From contig NZ_LODW01000082.1 in the NCBI RefSeq assembly GCF_002914525.1, forward strand, positions 1 to 64,000: a stretch of DNA of 64,000 bases. Reading direction: 5' to 3'. This DNA comes from Rhizobium hidalgonense (GTDB taxonomy: Bacteria > Pseudomonadota > Alphaproteobacteria > Rhizobiales > Rhizobiaceae). Positions 56,382 to 64,000 of this stretch are shown in pieces. Every line of letters starts with the position of its first letter. Position 1 is the stretch's first letter. The position numbers were made by a program, and so were the translations under genes. The notes below the pieces were generated by a model that made no database searches, was not told the origin of the DNA, and saw only the letters and a list, made by a program, of their open reading frames with translations.

Positions 56382-59300
56382 ATGTCGAAAGGTATTATCG
56401 CTAACTCGGTGATGAATGCGGCAGCAGGCATGCTGCTGCTGCTGACGGGCTTCGTCTCGTCGATCATCACCGCACGGCTGCTCGGGCCGGAGGCCAATGG
56501 TATCGTCGCCTTCTCGCTCTGGCTGGTGGTCACGGGCGCCTCGATTGCCGAGCTCGGCTCCAGCATCACGCTCCTGAAGACTCTGCCGCAGTTGTCGGTC
56601 GAAGGTTACGATGCGCGCCGCCGGCGGGGATTTGCCGCCATCCTCGTCAGCTTCATGATGTTTTCGACCGTCGTGCTGCTGGCGCTCTACGCGCTGTTCT
56701 TCCTGACCTCCGAAAAGATGCACTGGGCGGAGACCGCGCCATCCGTCGCACTGGTCACGGCTGCGCTGTTCTTCGTCCAGGCGATCGGATCCTTCGTCAA
56801 ATTCTACCTGATCGGCGAAAAGAAGCTCGGCGCCTTCTTCAAGCTGACGGTCGCTGTCTCGATCGTGCAGCTTGCCGGCGTTGCCGCCGGCGCCGTTTTC
56901 TACGGTGTCGAGGGTGTTCTCGTCGGTTACGCGTTCGGCCAACTCGTCTTGTTTTTCGCCACGCTGCCGATCCTGCTTGCGCGGCGCGATTGGTGTGGGG
57001 TCTCGCTGAAATATCTCGCCTCCTCCTCCGTCATCCTGTCGATCCAGTTCATCATCGATTCGATTTTCCTCAACCGGCTCGAGCTGCTCTTTTTGCAGCA
57101 GTTCTGGTCTGTGGAGATGGTCGGCTATTATGCCGTCGGCCTGTCGATCGCCAATATCGCGCTGCAACTGCCGATCCAGATGACCGGCAGCCTGCTGCCC
57201 TATTATTCCGAGCGGCGCCATAATAGCGACGATTCCACCTTGCCGGTCGAGGTCTTCGCCGCCGTCACCCGCAGCATGGCCTATATCGTACTGCCGATGA
57301 GCCTCGGGCTTGCCGCGATCTCCAGCGAGTTGGTGCTGGTGGTGTTCGGCGAAGCGTTCCGCCGCAGCGGAACGGTGGTGGCGCTGCTTGCGCTCGTCGC
57401 GCCGGCCTATACCTTCATGCAGATCCTCAGCCTCTATCTGTTGTCGATGGACAGGGCCCGCTCCCGCCTCAAGATCAGTGTGATAGGTGGCCTTCTGATG
57501 GTAGTCGGTTGTTTACTGATCATACCTAGGCTTGCGGCCGAGGGTGCTGCACTCGTGCGCATCCTCGTCTTCGTTGCAATGTCGGTGATGATGATCAGAC
57601 AGACAGGATTCGGATCCCAGCTTTCAAGCCTCTACACAAGCCTGACAAAGGTGACGCTCGCCTCCGTGCTCTGTGCTTGTGGCGCGATCTCCGTGCTGGA
57701 ATTCGTCCAGGGTCCGATCGGCCTCGTCGCCGCGATCATTGCCGGCACATTCTGCTATTTCGCGGCGCTTCGCGTGCTGCGCGCCGTGCCAGCCGAGGAT
57801 GTCGAGGTCATGCGGTCCATTCTCGACAAAATGCCGCCCATGCTGCGGCGGCCTGTGGGACGCGCGATCAATTTCATTGCGCCGCGGCTTCCGGGCGACC
57901 CCGACCGCGCCAAGGTGGCGCCGGGTGAATTTTCGCTCGAACCGGCCGAGGGTGCGGGACGCGGTGCTGCCCTGCCTGTCGTCTTCGACGGCACGATCGG
58001 CCTGTTCATGCCTGAAAATCCCACGGTCAAGAAGCGGTCGGCCGCCGTGCTCTTCGTCAGCCCCTGGGGTTTCGAGGAAATGTGCAGCCGCAAATTCTTC
58101 CGGGTCGCCGCCGAGCATTTTTCCGATATCGGCGTGCCGAGCCTGCGCTTCGATTATCGCGGCACCGGCGATGCGCTCGATTTCGACGCGCTGCCGGCAA
58201 GGCTGGAAACCTGGGAAAATTCGATCCGCGCAGCCGCCGCCAAGCTGAAATCGCTCTCCGGCTGCGACCGGGTCATTCTTATCGGACAGGGCCTCGGCGC
58301 AACGCTTGCCCATCGCATCGGCGCCTCGATCGACGGCGTCGACAGCCTCGTCATGCTGGCGCCAGTGCTGAGCGGTCGCGCCTATCTGCGCGAACTCAAC
58401 ATGTGGTCGAAGATCATCGACGCCGATCTCGGCCTCGGCAAGGAGCATGTCCAGACCGCGAAGGTGCAGATCGCCGGGCTCGCCATGCCAGACGAGATCG
58501 CCGCCGAGCTCGGCAAACTCAATATCGCTTCGCCGCAGGGGCTGGCAGCATCGCGCTATCTGATCCTCGAACGTCCGGCCAAGGCCGACGATACCGGCTT
58601 TGCCGATGGGCTGAAGGCGCTTGGTGCCGATGTCGAGCAGACGGTTTTCGAAGGTTATGACGAGCTCGCCACCAATCCGCTGTTTGCCAAGACGCCGACA
58701 GCCGTCGTCGAGCGGTTGAGAACTTGGCTGGAGGCGACGACGACAGAGACATCCGCCGCCCACTCACCTGACGTGATCGAGAACCCGCCGCTTGCCGGCG
58801 AGGGTTTTGTCGAAGCGCCAGTGCGTTTCGGCAGCCACGATCATCTGGTCGGCGTCGTCAGCCGGCCGCTCGGCGAGATCCAAGGCAATGCCGTTCTCTT
58901 CCTGTCGACGGCCTATGACCGGCATGCCGGCTGGGGACGCACCACGGTGGATATGGCGCGCGAACTCGCGCGCCAGGGCGTCGTGTCGCTGCGCTTCGAT
59001 TCGGCCAACGTCGGAGACAGCCCGCCGCGGCCGGATGCGCCGGAGCAGGTGCTTTATTCCAGTACACAGACCGAGGACGCGGTTGCCGCGCTCGATTTGC
59101 TCGAAAGCGTCGTTGCGGGTCCGATCATGGTGGCCGGCCGATGCAGCGGCGGTTATGTCGCCTTCCGCGCCGGTGTTGCCGACGAGCGATTGAAGGCGGT
59201 CGTCTCGATCAATCCCTTCGTCTACTACTGGGATCCGGAGATACCGGTGCGCAAGGAGCATGTCGTCTCCGTTCCTCGCAGCCTCGATGATTACGGTCAG

Positions 59301-59693
59301 CGGCTGGCGCGAATGGATACGCTGAAGAGGCTCATCAGCGGTCAGGTGGATGTGGTATCGGCGCTGCAGAATATCGTCATCGCCGGCGGCCGGCGTCTGT
59401 CGCCCTGGATCGCGCCGCTGCTCGAGCTGCTTCCCGACCGGCGCCATATCGCCCGCGAAGTCCGGCATTCCTTCGCGCAGTTCGGCAAGCGCAAGGTGCC
59501 GCTGACGCTGATCTACAGCGAAGGCGACGTCGGGCTCGACCACGTCTATTTCCATTTCGGGCCGCGCGGCGCCAAGCTTTCCCGCTATCCGAACGTGCGG
59601 CTGCTGATGCTGCCGGATGCCGACCACAATCTGACGCCGCCGCAATCGCGCAAATTCGTGCTCGACGAAATTATCCGCCTGGCGAGAGCCTGA
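56382..59693 (+). CDS. Wzx-type flippase fused to two alpha/beta-hydrolase domains
   Basis: A 1103-aa protein, far longer than normal flippases (~450-500 aa). Residues about 1-480 form a polysaccharide-biosynthesis (MATE-like) flippase of about 12-14 helices. About 530-760 is an alpha/beta-hydrolase whose nucleophile elbow reads G-Q-G-L-G, with Gly 637 where Ser is expected, so it is probably non-catalytic. About 800-1100 is a second alpha/beta-hydrolase with elbow G-R-C-S-G, i.e. a Cys 921 nucleophile like dienelactone hydrolase, with the Asp and His in YSEGDVGLD and DADHNLTPP. ATG 56382 was chosen over 56364. It may flip a glycan and modify or release it; the second domain could cleave a carrier-linked ester or thioester. 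I recall no characterised protein of this layout. Confidence 0.8.
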   Translation: MSKGIIANSVMNAAAGMLLLLTGFVSSIITARLLGPEANGIVAFSLWLVVTGASIAELGSSITLLKTLPQLSVEGYDARRRRGFAAILVSFMMFSTVVLLALYALFFLTSEKMHWAETAPSVALVTAALFFVQAIGSFVKFYLIGEKKLGAFFKLTVAVSIVQLAGVAAGAVFYGVEGVLVGYAFGQLVLFFATLPILLARRDWCGVSLKYLASSSVILSIQFIIDSIFLNRLELLFLQQFWSVEMVGYYAVGLSIANIALQLPIQMTGSLLPYYSERRHNSDDSTLPVEVFAAVTRSMAYIVLPMSLGLAAISSELVLVVFGEAFRRSGTVVALLALVAPAYTFMQILSLYLLSMDRARSRLKISVIGGLLMVVGCLLIIPRLAAEGAALVRILVFVAMSVMMIRQTGFGSQLSSLYTSLTKVTLASVLCACGAISVLEFVQGPIGLVAAIIAGTFCYFAALRVLRAVPAEDVEVMRSILDKMPPMLRRPVGRAINFIAPRLPGDPDRAKVAPGEFSLEPAEGAGRGAALPVVFDGTIGLFMPENPTVKKRSAAVLFVSPWGFEEMCSRKFFRVAAEHFSDIGVPSLRFDYRGTGDALDFDALPARLETWENSIRAAAAKLKSLSGCDRVILIGQGLGATLAHRIGASIDGVDSLVMLAPVLSGRAYLRELNMWSKIIDADLGLGKEHVQTAKVQIAGLAMPDEIAAELGKLNIASPQGLAASRYLILERPAKADDTGFADGLKALGADVEQTVFEGYDELATNPLFAKTPTAVVERLRTWLEATTTETSAAHSPDVIENPPLAGEGFVEAPVRFGSHDHLVGVVSRPLGEIQGNAVLFLSTAYDRHAGWGRTTVDMARELARQGVVSLRFDSANVGDSPPRPDAPEQVLYSSTQTEDAVAALDLLESVVAGPIMVAGRCSGGYVAFRAGVADERLKAVVSINPFVYYWDPEIPVRKEHVVSVPRSLDDYGQRLARMDTLKRLISGQVDVVSALQNIVIAGGRRLSPWIAPLLELLPDRRHIAREVRHSFAQFGKRKVPLTLIYSEGDVGLDHVYFHFGPRGAKLSRYPNVRLLMLPDADHNLTPPQSRKFVLDEIIRLARA

Positions 59694-59713
59694 CGGATTT
59701 CAGGCGGGCAGGA

Positions 59714-60892
59714 TCAGGTCCGGTCGGCGGTGACGACGTTCAGTGACCGATAGAGATCGATGTAACGCCCGGCGACGATGTTCCAGGAATAACCGCGGGC
59801 AGCGTCGAGAAGGCCGGCACGAACGGCGTCCGGTTGGCGTGAAAGAGCGTCATACGCGGCTTCAATCACTGTTGCGGCGGTCTCGGGATTGGTGAAATCG
59901 GCCAGCGTGATGACCGGATGCCGGCCGGCAAGCGTTGTAAAGGCGTCGTTTGCGTTCAGCACCGGCAGCAGGCCGGCGCTCATCGCCTCCAGCGCCACCA
60001 GGCCGAAACCTTCATATTCCGAGGCGGAGGCAAAGAGCGAGGCCTCGGCGATGATGCGCCGGATGGCGCCGTTGTCGGGTGAAACATGCAGGGTGATGCG
60101 GCCGGAAAGGTTGCGGCCCACGATCGCGGCTTCGACATCGGCTCGGTTCAGATCGGATTCGGCCCCGACGATGTCGAGATGCCATTCCGGGTCGCGAGCC
60201 TTCAGTACGGCCATCGCATCGAGCAGATGGTCCAGCCGCTTGTTCACCGAGAACCGGCCGATGGTGATGATGCGGCGCTTTGCCCGGCGCGAAGCGGTAT
60301 CGGCGAACTTGCCGATATCGGCGCCGTTTTCGATCAGCAGGCTGTCCGGCACGATCTCGGAAAATTGCTTGAGGTCGGAGGCGCTGCAGCACACGACGCG
60401 CCGGTAGGCGAGCGCCGAAGCGCGGGTCAGCGTGCGGAACCAGATCTTCTTGATCGCGGCGTATTTCCGCGTGTGGAAAAAGCCGCCATGGGTGGTGACG
60501 ATCATCGGCTTGCCATGCAGCAGCCGGCCCCAGGCGAGCGCGTCGAAGAAGAAGTCGATGGCATGGACATGCACGAGATCGGCATCGGCGAGATGGCGGA
60601 AAACTTGAGGCGCCAGCGGATAACGGCTGCTGCCGGACCAGGGAATGCGCACCACCTCGATACCGTCGATATTTTCGCGCGGCGGCAGTTTGTTCTGAGG
60701 TTCGGTAAACAGCGAATCGAGGGTGACGACGCGAACGCGATAACCGCGGCGAACGGTCTGGCGGCCAAGATTGGCGACGACGTCTTCCAGGCCGCCACGG
60801 TTCGGCAGGAATTGGCGCACGACATGGACGATCAGCGGCGCCGTTTCCGGCTGCGGCTTCTCGCGCACCCTGTCTGCCTCGACGATCGCCAT
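59714..60892 (-). CDS. GT4-family glycosyltransferase
   Basis: A 392-aa retaining glycosyltransferase with GT-B fold. The N-terminus VVRQFLPNRGGLEDVV is the family loop. The donor site has TIGRFSVNKRLDHLL, and E-x7-E occurs in SEYEGFGLVALEA. It is convergent with the flippase fusion (20 bases between stops), so it may belong to the same glycan pathway but is transcribed separately. Confidence 0.85.
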   Translation of the reverse strand: MAIVEADRVREKPQPETAPLIVHVVRQFLPNRGGLEDVVANLGRQTVRRGYRVRVVTLDSLFTEPQNKLPPRENIDGIEVVRIPWSGSSRYPLAPQVFRHLADADLVHVHAIDFFFDALAWGRLLHGKPMIVTTHGGFFHTRKYAAIKKIWFRTLTRASALAYRRVVCCSASDLKQFSEIVPDSLLIENGADIGKFADTASRRAKRRIITIGRFSVNKRLDHLLDAMAVLKARDPEWHLDIVGAESDLNRADVEAAIVGRNLSGRITLHVSPDNGAIRRIIAEASLFASASEYEGFGLVALEAMSAGLLPVLNANDAFTTLAGRHPVITLADFTNPETAATVIEAAYDALSRQPDAVRAGLLDAARGYSWNIVAGRYIDLYRSLNVVTADRT

Positions 60893-61037
60893 GTTCCACC
60901 TATCGCTGCGCGCCGCTTCGAGCCGACGCGGAACTCTTATAGCAACGACCAGCTATCCCGGGTGTTAAGCCGCGGTTTAAGCGACGTCATGCAAGGCAAT
61001 TCTTCGCGAAGAGGGTTAACCGTATCTGAGAAGGAAT

Positions 61038-61274
61038 TCAGAAAGCCTTGAAGGTCAGCGTCGTCAGCGAGCGGACGATGCCGGGAATATTGGCGATGTT
61101 GTCGTTGATGAATTTGCCGATATCCTGGCCTTCCTCGATATAGACCTTCAGCAGCAGGTCGTAGTCGCCGCTTGTGGAGTAGAGCTCCGAGACCAGTTCG
61201 GTCTGGTAGATGGCGTCGGCGACCTCATAGGTCTTGCCGGGGGCGCATTGGAGCTGGACGAAGATCGGCTTCAT
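61038..61274 (-). CDS. stand-alone Lrp/AsnC ligand-binding (RAM) domain
   Basis: A 78-aa product (MKPIFVQLQCAPGKTYEVAD...GDYDLLLKVYIEEGQDIGKF...TTLTFKAF) matching only the C-terminal ligand-binding domain of Lrp/AsnC proteins, with no helix-turn-helix. Such proteins form decamers binding amino acids and may modulate other Lrp members. ATG 61274 has AGGGGATT-like purines upstream. It lies downstream of the LysR gene on the same strand (69-base gap). Confidence 0.85.
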   Translation of the reverse strand: MKPIFVQLQCAPGKTYEVADAIYQTELVSELYSTSGDYDLLLKVYIEEGQDIGKFINDNIANIPGIVRSLTTLTFKAF

Positions 61275-61343
61275 GGGGATTTCCTGCAGATGTTGTTTGG
61301 CTGATATAATGGTCGAAAGCGCCATGCCGATGCAAGCTGTTCG

Positions 61344-62252
61344 TCATGCGGCCGGGTTGGCGGCCGCTTCGGCGACGATCCAATCGCGGAAGGCAGCAAG
61401 CGGCGCATAGTCGGCGCGCTCGGGCGGAAAGGCGAGATAGTAGCGCTCGCGGCTTTCCATTTCACGGTCGATGGCGGCGACGAGGTCGCCGCGCCTGAGT
61501 TCCTCCTGCATCAGGAATGTCGGCAACAAGGCGATGCCGAGGCCGGCGATTGCTGCCTGCGCGGCGGTGGCGAACTGGTCGAAGAGCATGCCGTGCACGT
61601 TTTCGAAGGACACGCCGTTGCCGGCAAACCATTGCTCCCAGGCATCCGGACGCGTCGTCAGGTGCAGCAGCGGAGCGGCAAGCAGATCCTGCGGCCCGGA
61701 GATCGCGTATCGCTTCAGAAAATCCGGGCTGCAGGCCGGCACCGTGCGCTCGGACATCAGAAAGGCGAGTTCGGCGCCCGGCCAGTGCGGATGGCCGAAA
61801 TGGATGGCGGCGTCGATCGAATCGAGGCGGAAATCGAACGGCGAAAGCCGGGTCACCAGATTGATCGTCACACCGGGATTGGCGGCGAGGAAGCGTCCGA
61901 GGCGCGGCGCCAACCAGCGCGTGCCGAAGGTCGGCAGGATGGCGAGATTGAGCGTGCCGCCATGTGGATTGGCGCGCAAGTTCAGCGAGGCGCTCGATAT
62001 TCGCCGCAGCGCCTCGCGAATTTCGCGGGCATAACTGTCGCCGGCCAGCGTCAGCCGCATGGTCTGGCGTTCGCGCAGGAAGAGTTCGACGCCGAGCTGC
62101 TCCTCCAGCGCTCTCACCTGGCGGCTGACGGCGCTCTGCGTCAGATCGAGCTCGCGCGCGGCCGCCGTGACGCTGCCGGTGCGGGCAACTGCCTCGAAGG
62201 CGGCGAGGTGCGAAATCGACGGTAGAAAACGCCTTGAAGCGAACATGTTCAT
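61344..62252 (-). CDS. LysR-family regulator (GcvA-like)
   Basis: A 302-aa LysR protein. The N-terminal helix-turn-helix is in AFEAVARTGSVTAAARELDLTQSAVSRQVRALEEQLGVELFLRE (about 19-62). The effector domain (about 95-295) follows the GcvA/AmpR type (LNLAILPTFGTRWLAPRLGRFL). It is divergent from the 2-oxoadipate dioxygenase gene, its likely target; the effector may be a lysine-pathway intermediate. Confidence 0.88.
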   Translation of the reverse strand: MNMFASRRFLPSISHLAAFEAVARTGSVTAAARELDLTQSAVSRQVRALEEQLGVELFLRERQTMRLTLAGDSYAREIREALRRISSASLNLRANPHGGTLNLAILPTFGTRWLAPRLGRFLAANPGVTINLVTRLSPFDFRLDSIDAAIHFGHPHWPGAELAFLMSERTVPACSPDFLKRYAISGPQDLLAAPLLHLTTRPDAWEQWFAGNGVSFENVHGMLFDQFATAAQAAIAGLGIALLPTFLMQEELRRGDLVAAIDREMESRERYYLAFPPERADYAPLAAFRDWIVAEAAANPAA

Positions 62253-62355
62253 TCCATTTCAGAATGAGCTATTTCCAAAATGTCGATATTTCCGCCTTTG
62301 TGGCTGAAGTAAAGAGGCTGATCCTGCAAAAACGGAATGAGCCGGAGTTTCTCAG

Positions 62356-63768
62356 ATGCCGCAAGCCTTCGTTTCCCCAGACCGTATCCGCTCGCAGTTC
62401 ACCGAGGCGATGTCGCAAATGTACCGGGCGGAGGTGCCGCAATATGGCACGCTGATCGAACTGGTGGCGGATGTGAATGCCGGCTGCCTCGAAAACAATC
62501 CCGATCTGCGCGAGCGGCTCGCCCGCGCCGGCGAGCTTGATCGCATCGACGTCGAGCGTCACGGCGCCATCCGGCTCGGCACGGCGGACGAGCTCTTCAC
62601 CATCCGCCGCCTGTTTGCGGTCATGGGCATGCAGGCGGTCGGCTATTACGATCTCTCGGTCGCCGGCGTGCCGGTTCATTCCACCAGCTTCCGGCCGGTC
62701 GACGAGGCAGCGCTCAACATCAACCCCTTCCGCGTCTTCACCTCGCTGCTGAGATTGGAGCTGATCGAGGACGAGGGGCTGCGCGCTGAAGCCGAAGCCA
62801 TTCTGGCCGCACGGCGCATCTATACGCCGCGCGCCGTTGCGCTGATCGAGCGTCACGAGCAAAACGGCGGCCTGACGGAGGCTGAGGCAACGGAATTCGT
62901 CGCCGAGGCGCTCGAAACCTTCCGCTGGCACGGCGAGGCGACGGTCAGCGGCGAAACCTATAAACGCCTGCACGATGCGCACCGGCTGATCGCCGACGTC
63001 GTCAGCTTCAAGGGGCCGCATATCAACCATCTGACCCCACGCACGCTCGATATCGACGCGGTGCAGGCCCGCATGCCGGAACGCGGCATCACGCCGAAAG
63101 CCGTCATCGAAGGGCCGCCGCGCCGTCATTGCGATATCCTGCTGCGGCAGACGAGCTTTAAGGCGCTGGAGGAAACGATCATCTTTTCCGGTGACGAGGA
63201 TGCGGTTCAAGGGACGCATACCGCCCGGTTCGGCGAGATCGAACAGCGCGGCGTGGCACTGACGGCCAAGGGCCGGACGCTCTACGACCGGCTGCTCACT
63301 TCCGTTCGCGGTGAGGTGCAGGTCGGCGCCGGCGGCGCCAAGGCCGGCGCCTACGACCAGGAACTCGCCGAGCGCTTCAAGGCGCTGCCAGATAGCTGGG
63401 ACGAGCTGCGCAGGCAAGGTCTGGCCTTTTTCCGCTATTCGCCGACGCCTGCCGGCATTGCTGCGGCTGGGGGCACCTCGCTGCCCGGTGATCCGGAAAC
63501 GCTGATTGCCAAGGGTTACCTCGCCTTCGCACCGATCGTCTACGAGGACTTCCTGCCCGTCAGCGCGGCCGGCATCTTCCAGTCGAACCTCGGCACCGAC
63601 CAGCAGCAGAATTATGCGACGCATTCTAACCGCGACGCCTTCGAGGCAGCACTCGGCGCCGCCGTTCAGGACGAGCAGGCGCTTTATGCCGAGCGCCAAG
63701 ACGCTTCGTTGAATGCGGCGATGGAGGTGCTCGGCCTTGCGGACCTGCAGCTGAAGACTGTGGCGTGA
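62356..63768 (+). CDS. 2-oxoadipate dioxygenase/decarboxylase HglS-type (DUF1338)
   Basis: A 470-aa VOC-fold Fe(II) enzyme of the DUF1338/YdcJ family. Pseudomonas HglS converts 2-oxoadipate to D-2-hydroxyglutarate in D-lysine catabolism. The metal ligands seem present: His in VAGVPVHSTSF, His in KGPHINHLTPR, and Glu in ARFGEIEQRG. Substrate arginines near the VOC core fit but are not decisive. It is divergent from the LysR gene and followed by an FAD oxidoreductase, which fits amino-acid catabolism. Confidence 0.85.
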   Translation: MPQAFVSPDRIRSQFTEAMSQMYRAEVPQYGTLIELVADVNAGCLENNPDLRERLARAGELDRIDVERHGAIRLGTADELFTIRRLFAVMGMQAVGYYDLSVAGVPVHSTSFRPVDEAALNINPFRVFTSLLRLELIEDEGLRAEAEAILAARRIYTPRAVALIERHEQNGGLTEAEATEFVAEALETFRWHGEATVSGETYKRLHDAHRLIADVVSFKGPHINHLTPRTLDIDAVQARMPERGITPKAVIEGPPRRHCDILLRQTSFKALEETIIFSGDEDAVQGTHTARFGEIEQRGVALTAKGRTLYDRLLTSVRGEVQVGAGGAKAGAYDQELAERFKALPDSWDELRRQGLAFFRYSPTPAGIAAAGGTSLPGDPETLIAKGYLAFAPIVYEDFLPVSAAGIFQSNLGTDQQQNYATHSNRDAFEAALGAAVQDEQALYAERQDASLNAAMEVLGLADLQLKTVA

Positions 63769-63835
63769 AATGCCGGCTTCAACACGTGGCTTTCTGGGTT
63801 AGAGTAGCGCAATTTCGATCCGATCGGACCAAACC

Positions 63836-64000
63836 ATGCTGAATGATCCGCGCTCCCACGGTCTCTGGGAAAAGACCGCCGGCGAACCGCCGGCCACCGC
63901 ACCTCTCCAAGGTGCGGTATCGGCCGATGTCGTCATCGTCGGCGGCGGTTATACCGGTCTCTCCTCCGCACTGCACCTTGCCGAAGCCGGGTCGAAGGTG
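63836..64000 (+). CDS. FAD-dependent amine/amino-acid oxidoreductase, N-terminal part
   Basis: The frame from ATG 63836 runs off the window end, giving 55 residues. They include the Rossmann dinucleotide motif VVIVGGGYTGLSSALHLAEAG, typical of the DAO family (glycine/D-amino-acid oxidases, gamma-glutamylputrescine oxidase). The N-terminal WEKTAGEPPATAPL supports the PuuB-like branch. It lies 67 bases after the DUF1338 gene. Confidence 0.8.
   Translation, partial: MLNDPRSHGLWEKTAGEPPATAPLQGAVSADVVIVGGGYTGLSSALHLAEAGSKV

Noticed and set aside
1-64000. tRNA, rRNA, CRISPR, prophage or integrase sequences
   Set aside because: None was recognised. No transposase-like protein or short regular spacer array was seen.

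Overview
The window is a gene-dense stretch of alphaproteobacterial chromosome. It most resembles Rhizobium of the leguminosarum/etli group. The evidence is GC-rich coding sequence, the ndvA-expR-pyc gene order known from Sinorhizobium/Rhizobium chromosomes, three copies of a ~108-bp dispersed repeat resembling the rhizobial RIME element, a SAM-II riboswitch before metA, and CarD and RpoH2-type genes. I see no rRNA, tRNA, CRISPR array, prophage or complete insertion sequence.

Layout. 0-7.5 kb: cyclic beta-glucan exporter ndvA (-), LuxR-type regulator expR, pyruvate carboxylase pyc and an FMN reductase. 7.5-10 kb: an amino-acid (cystine-like) ABC transporter on the minus strand. 10-13.2 kb: a frameshifted DMT-family transporter, a DeoR regulator and an MFS transporter. 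13.3-19.3 kb: ispG-hisC, ispA (-), mtgA, a 2H-phosphoesterase-like protein, a glutathione transferase and rpmF. 19.4-22.7 kb: polyhydroxybutyrate genes phaR(-)/phaA-phaB. 22.7-24 kb: two tiny envelope-type genes and an ~800-bp non-genic stretch with a triplicated ~205-bp repeat. 24-32 kb: Suv3-like helicase, S4-domain protein, fdxA, carD, an ECF-type promoter with a small ORF and terminator, rpoH2 and an M48 metalloprotease. 32-42 kb: MarR-controlled MFS exporter, thiamine pyrophosphokinase, ABC-F protein, a periplasmic DUF5666-like protein, an ABC transporter with a degenerate ATPase, riboswitch-metA and an aldose epimerase. 42-46 kb: an amino-sugar (N-acetylglucosamine) catabolic operon. 46-48.9 kb: the complete core EF-P beta-lysylation module (efp, epmA, epmB). 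49-61 kb: an unusual cluster with carrier protein, acyl-CoA dehydrogenase, aminoacyl-tRNA-synthetase-like amino acid:carrier-protein ligase, DUF1839, GH2 glycosidase-like protein, glycosyltransferase, a giant flippase plus double alpha/beta-hydrolase fusion, and a convergent second glycosyltransferase. 61-64 kb: stand-alone AsnC ligand-binding domain, LysR regulator, 2-oxoadipate dioxygenase (HglS-type) and the start of an FAD amine/amino-acid oxidase.

Most of the window is core metabolism. The strongest candidate for an undescribed system is the 49.1-59.7 kb cluster. There an amino acid could be loaded on a dedicated carrier protein (known for the ligase family) and then, by inference, used to decorate an exported glycan through the flippase/hydrolase fusion. 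Other points for follow-up are the three tandem repeats at 23.3-23.9 kb, the ECF promoter/small ORF/terminator before rpoH2, the transporter at 37.9-39.8 kb that has lost its Walker A lysine, and the DMT frameshift. Start codons were often moved downstream of the longest possible frame, using ribosome-binding sites and family N-termini. All functional names come from reading motifs, not from database searches.
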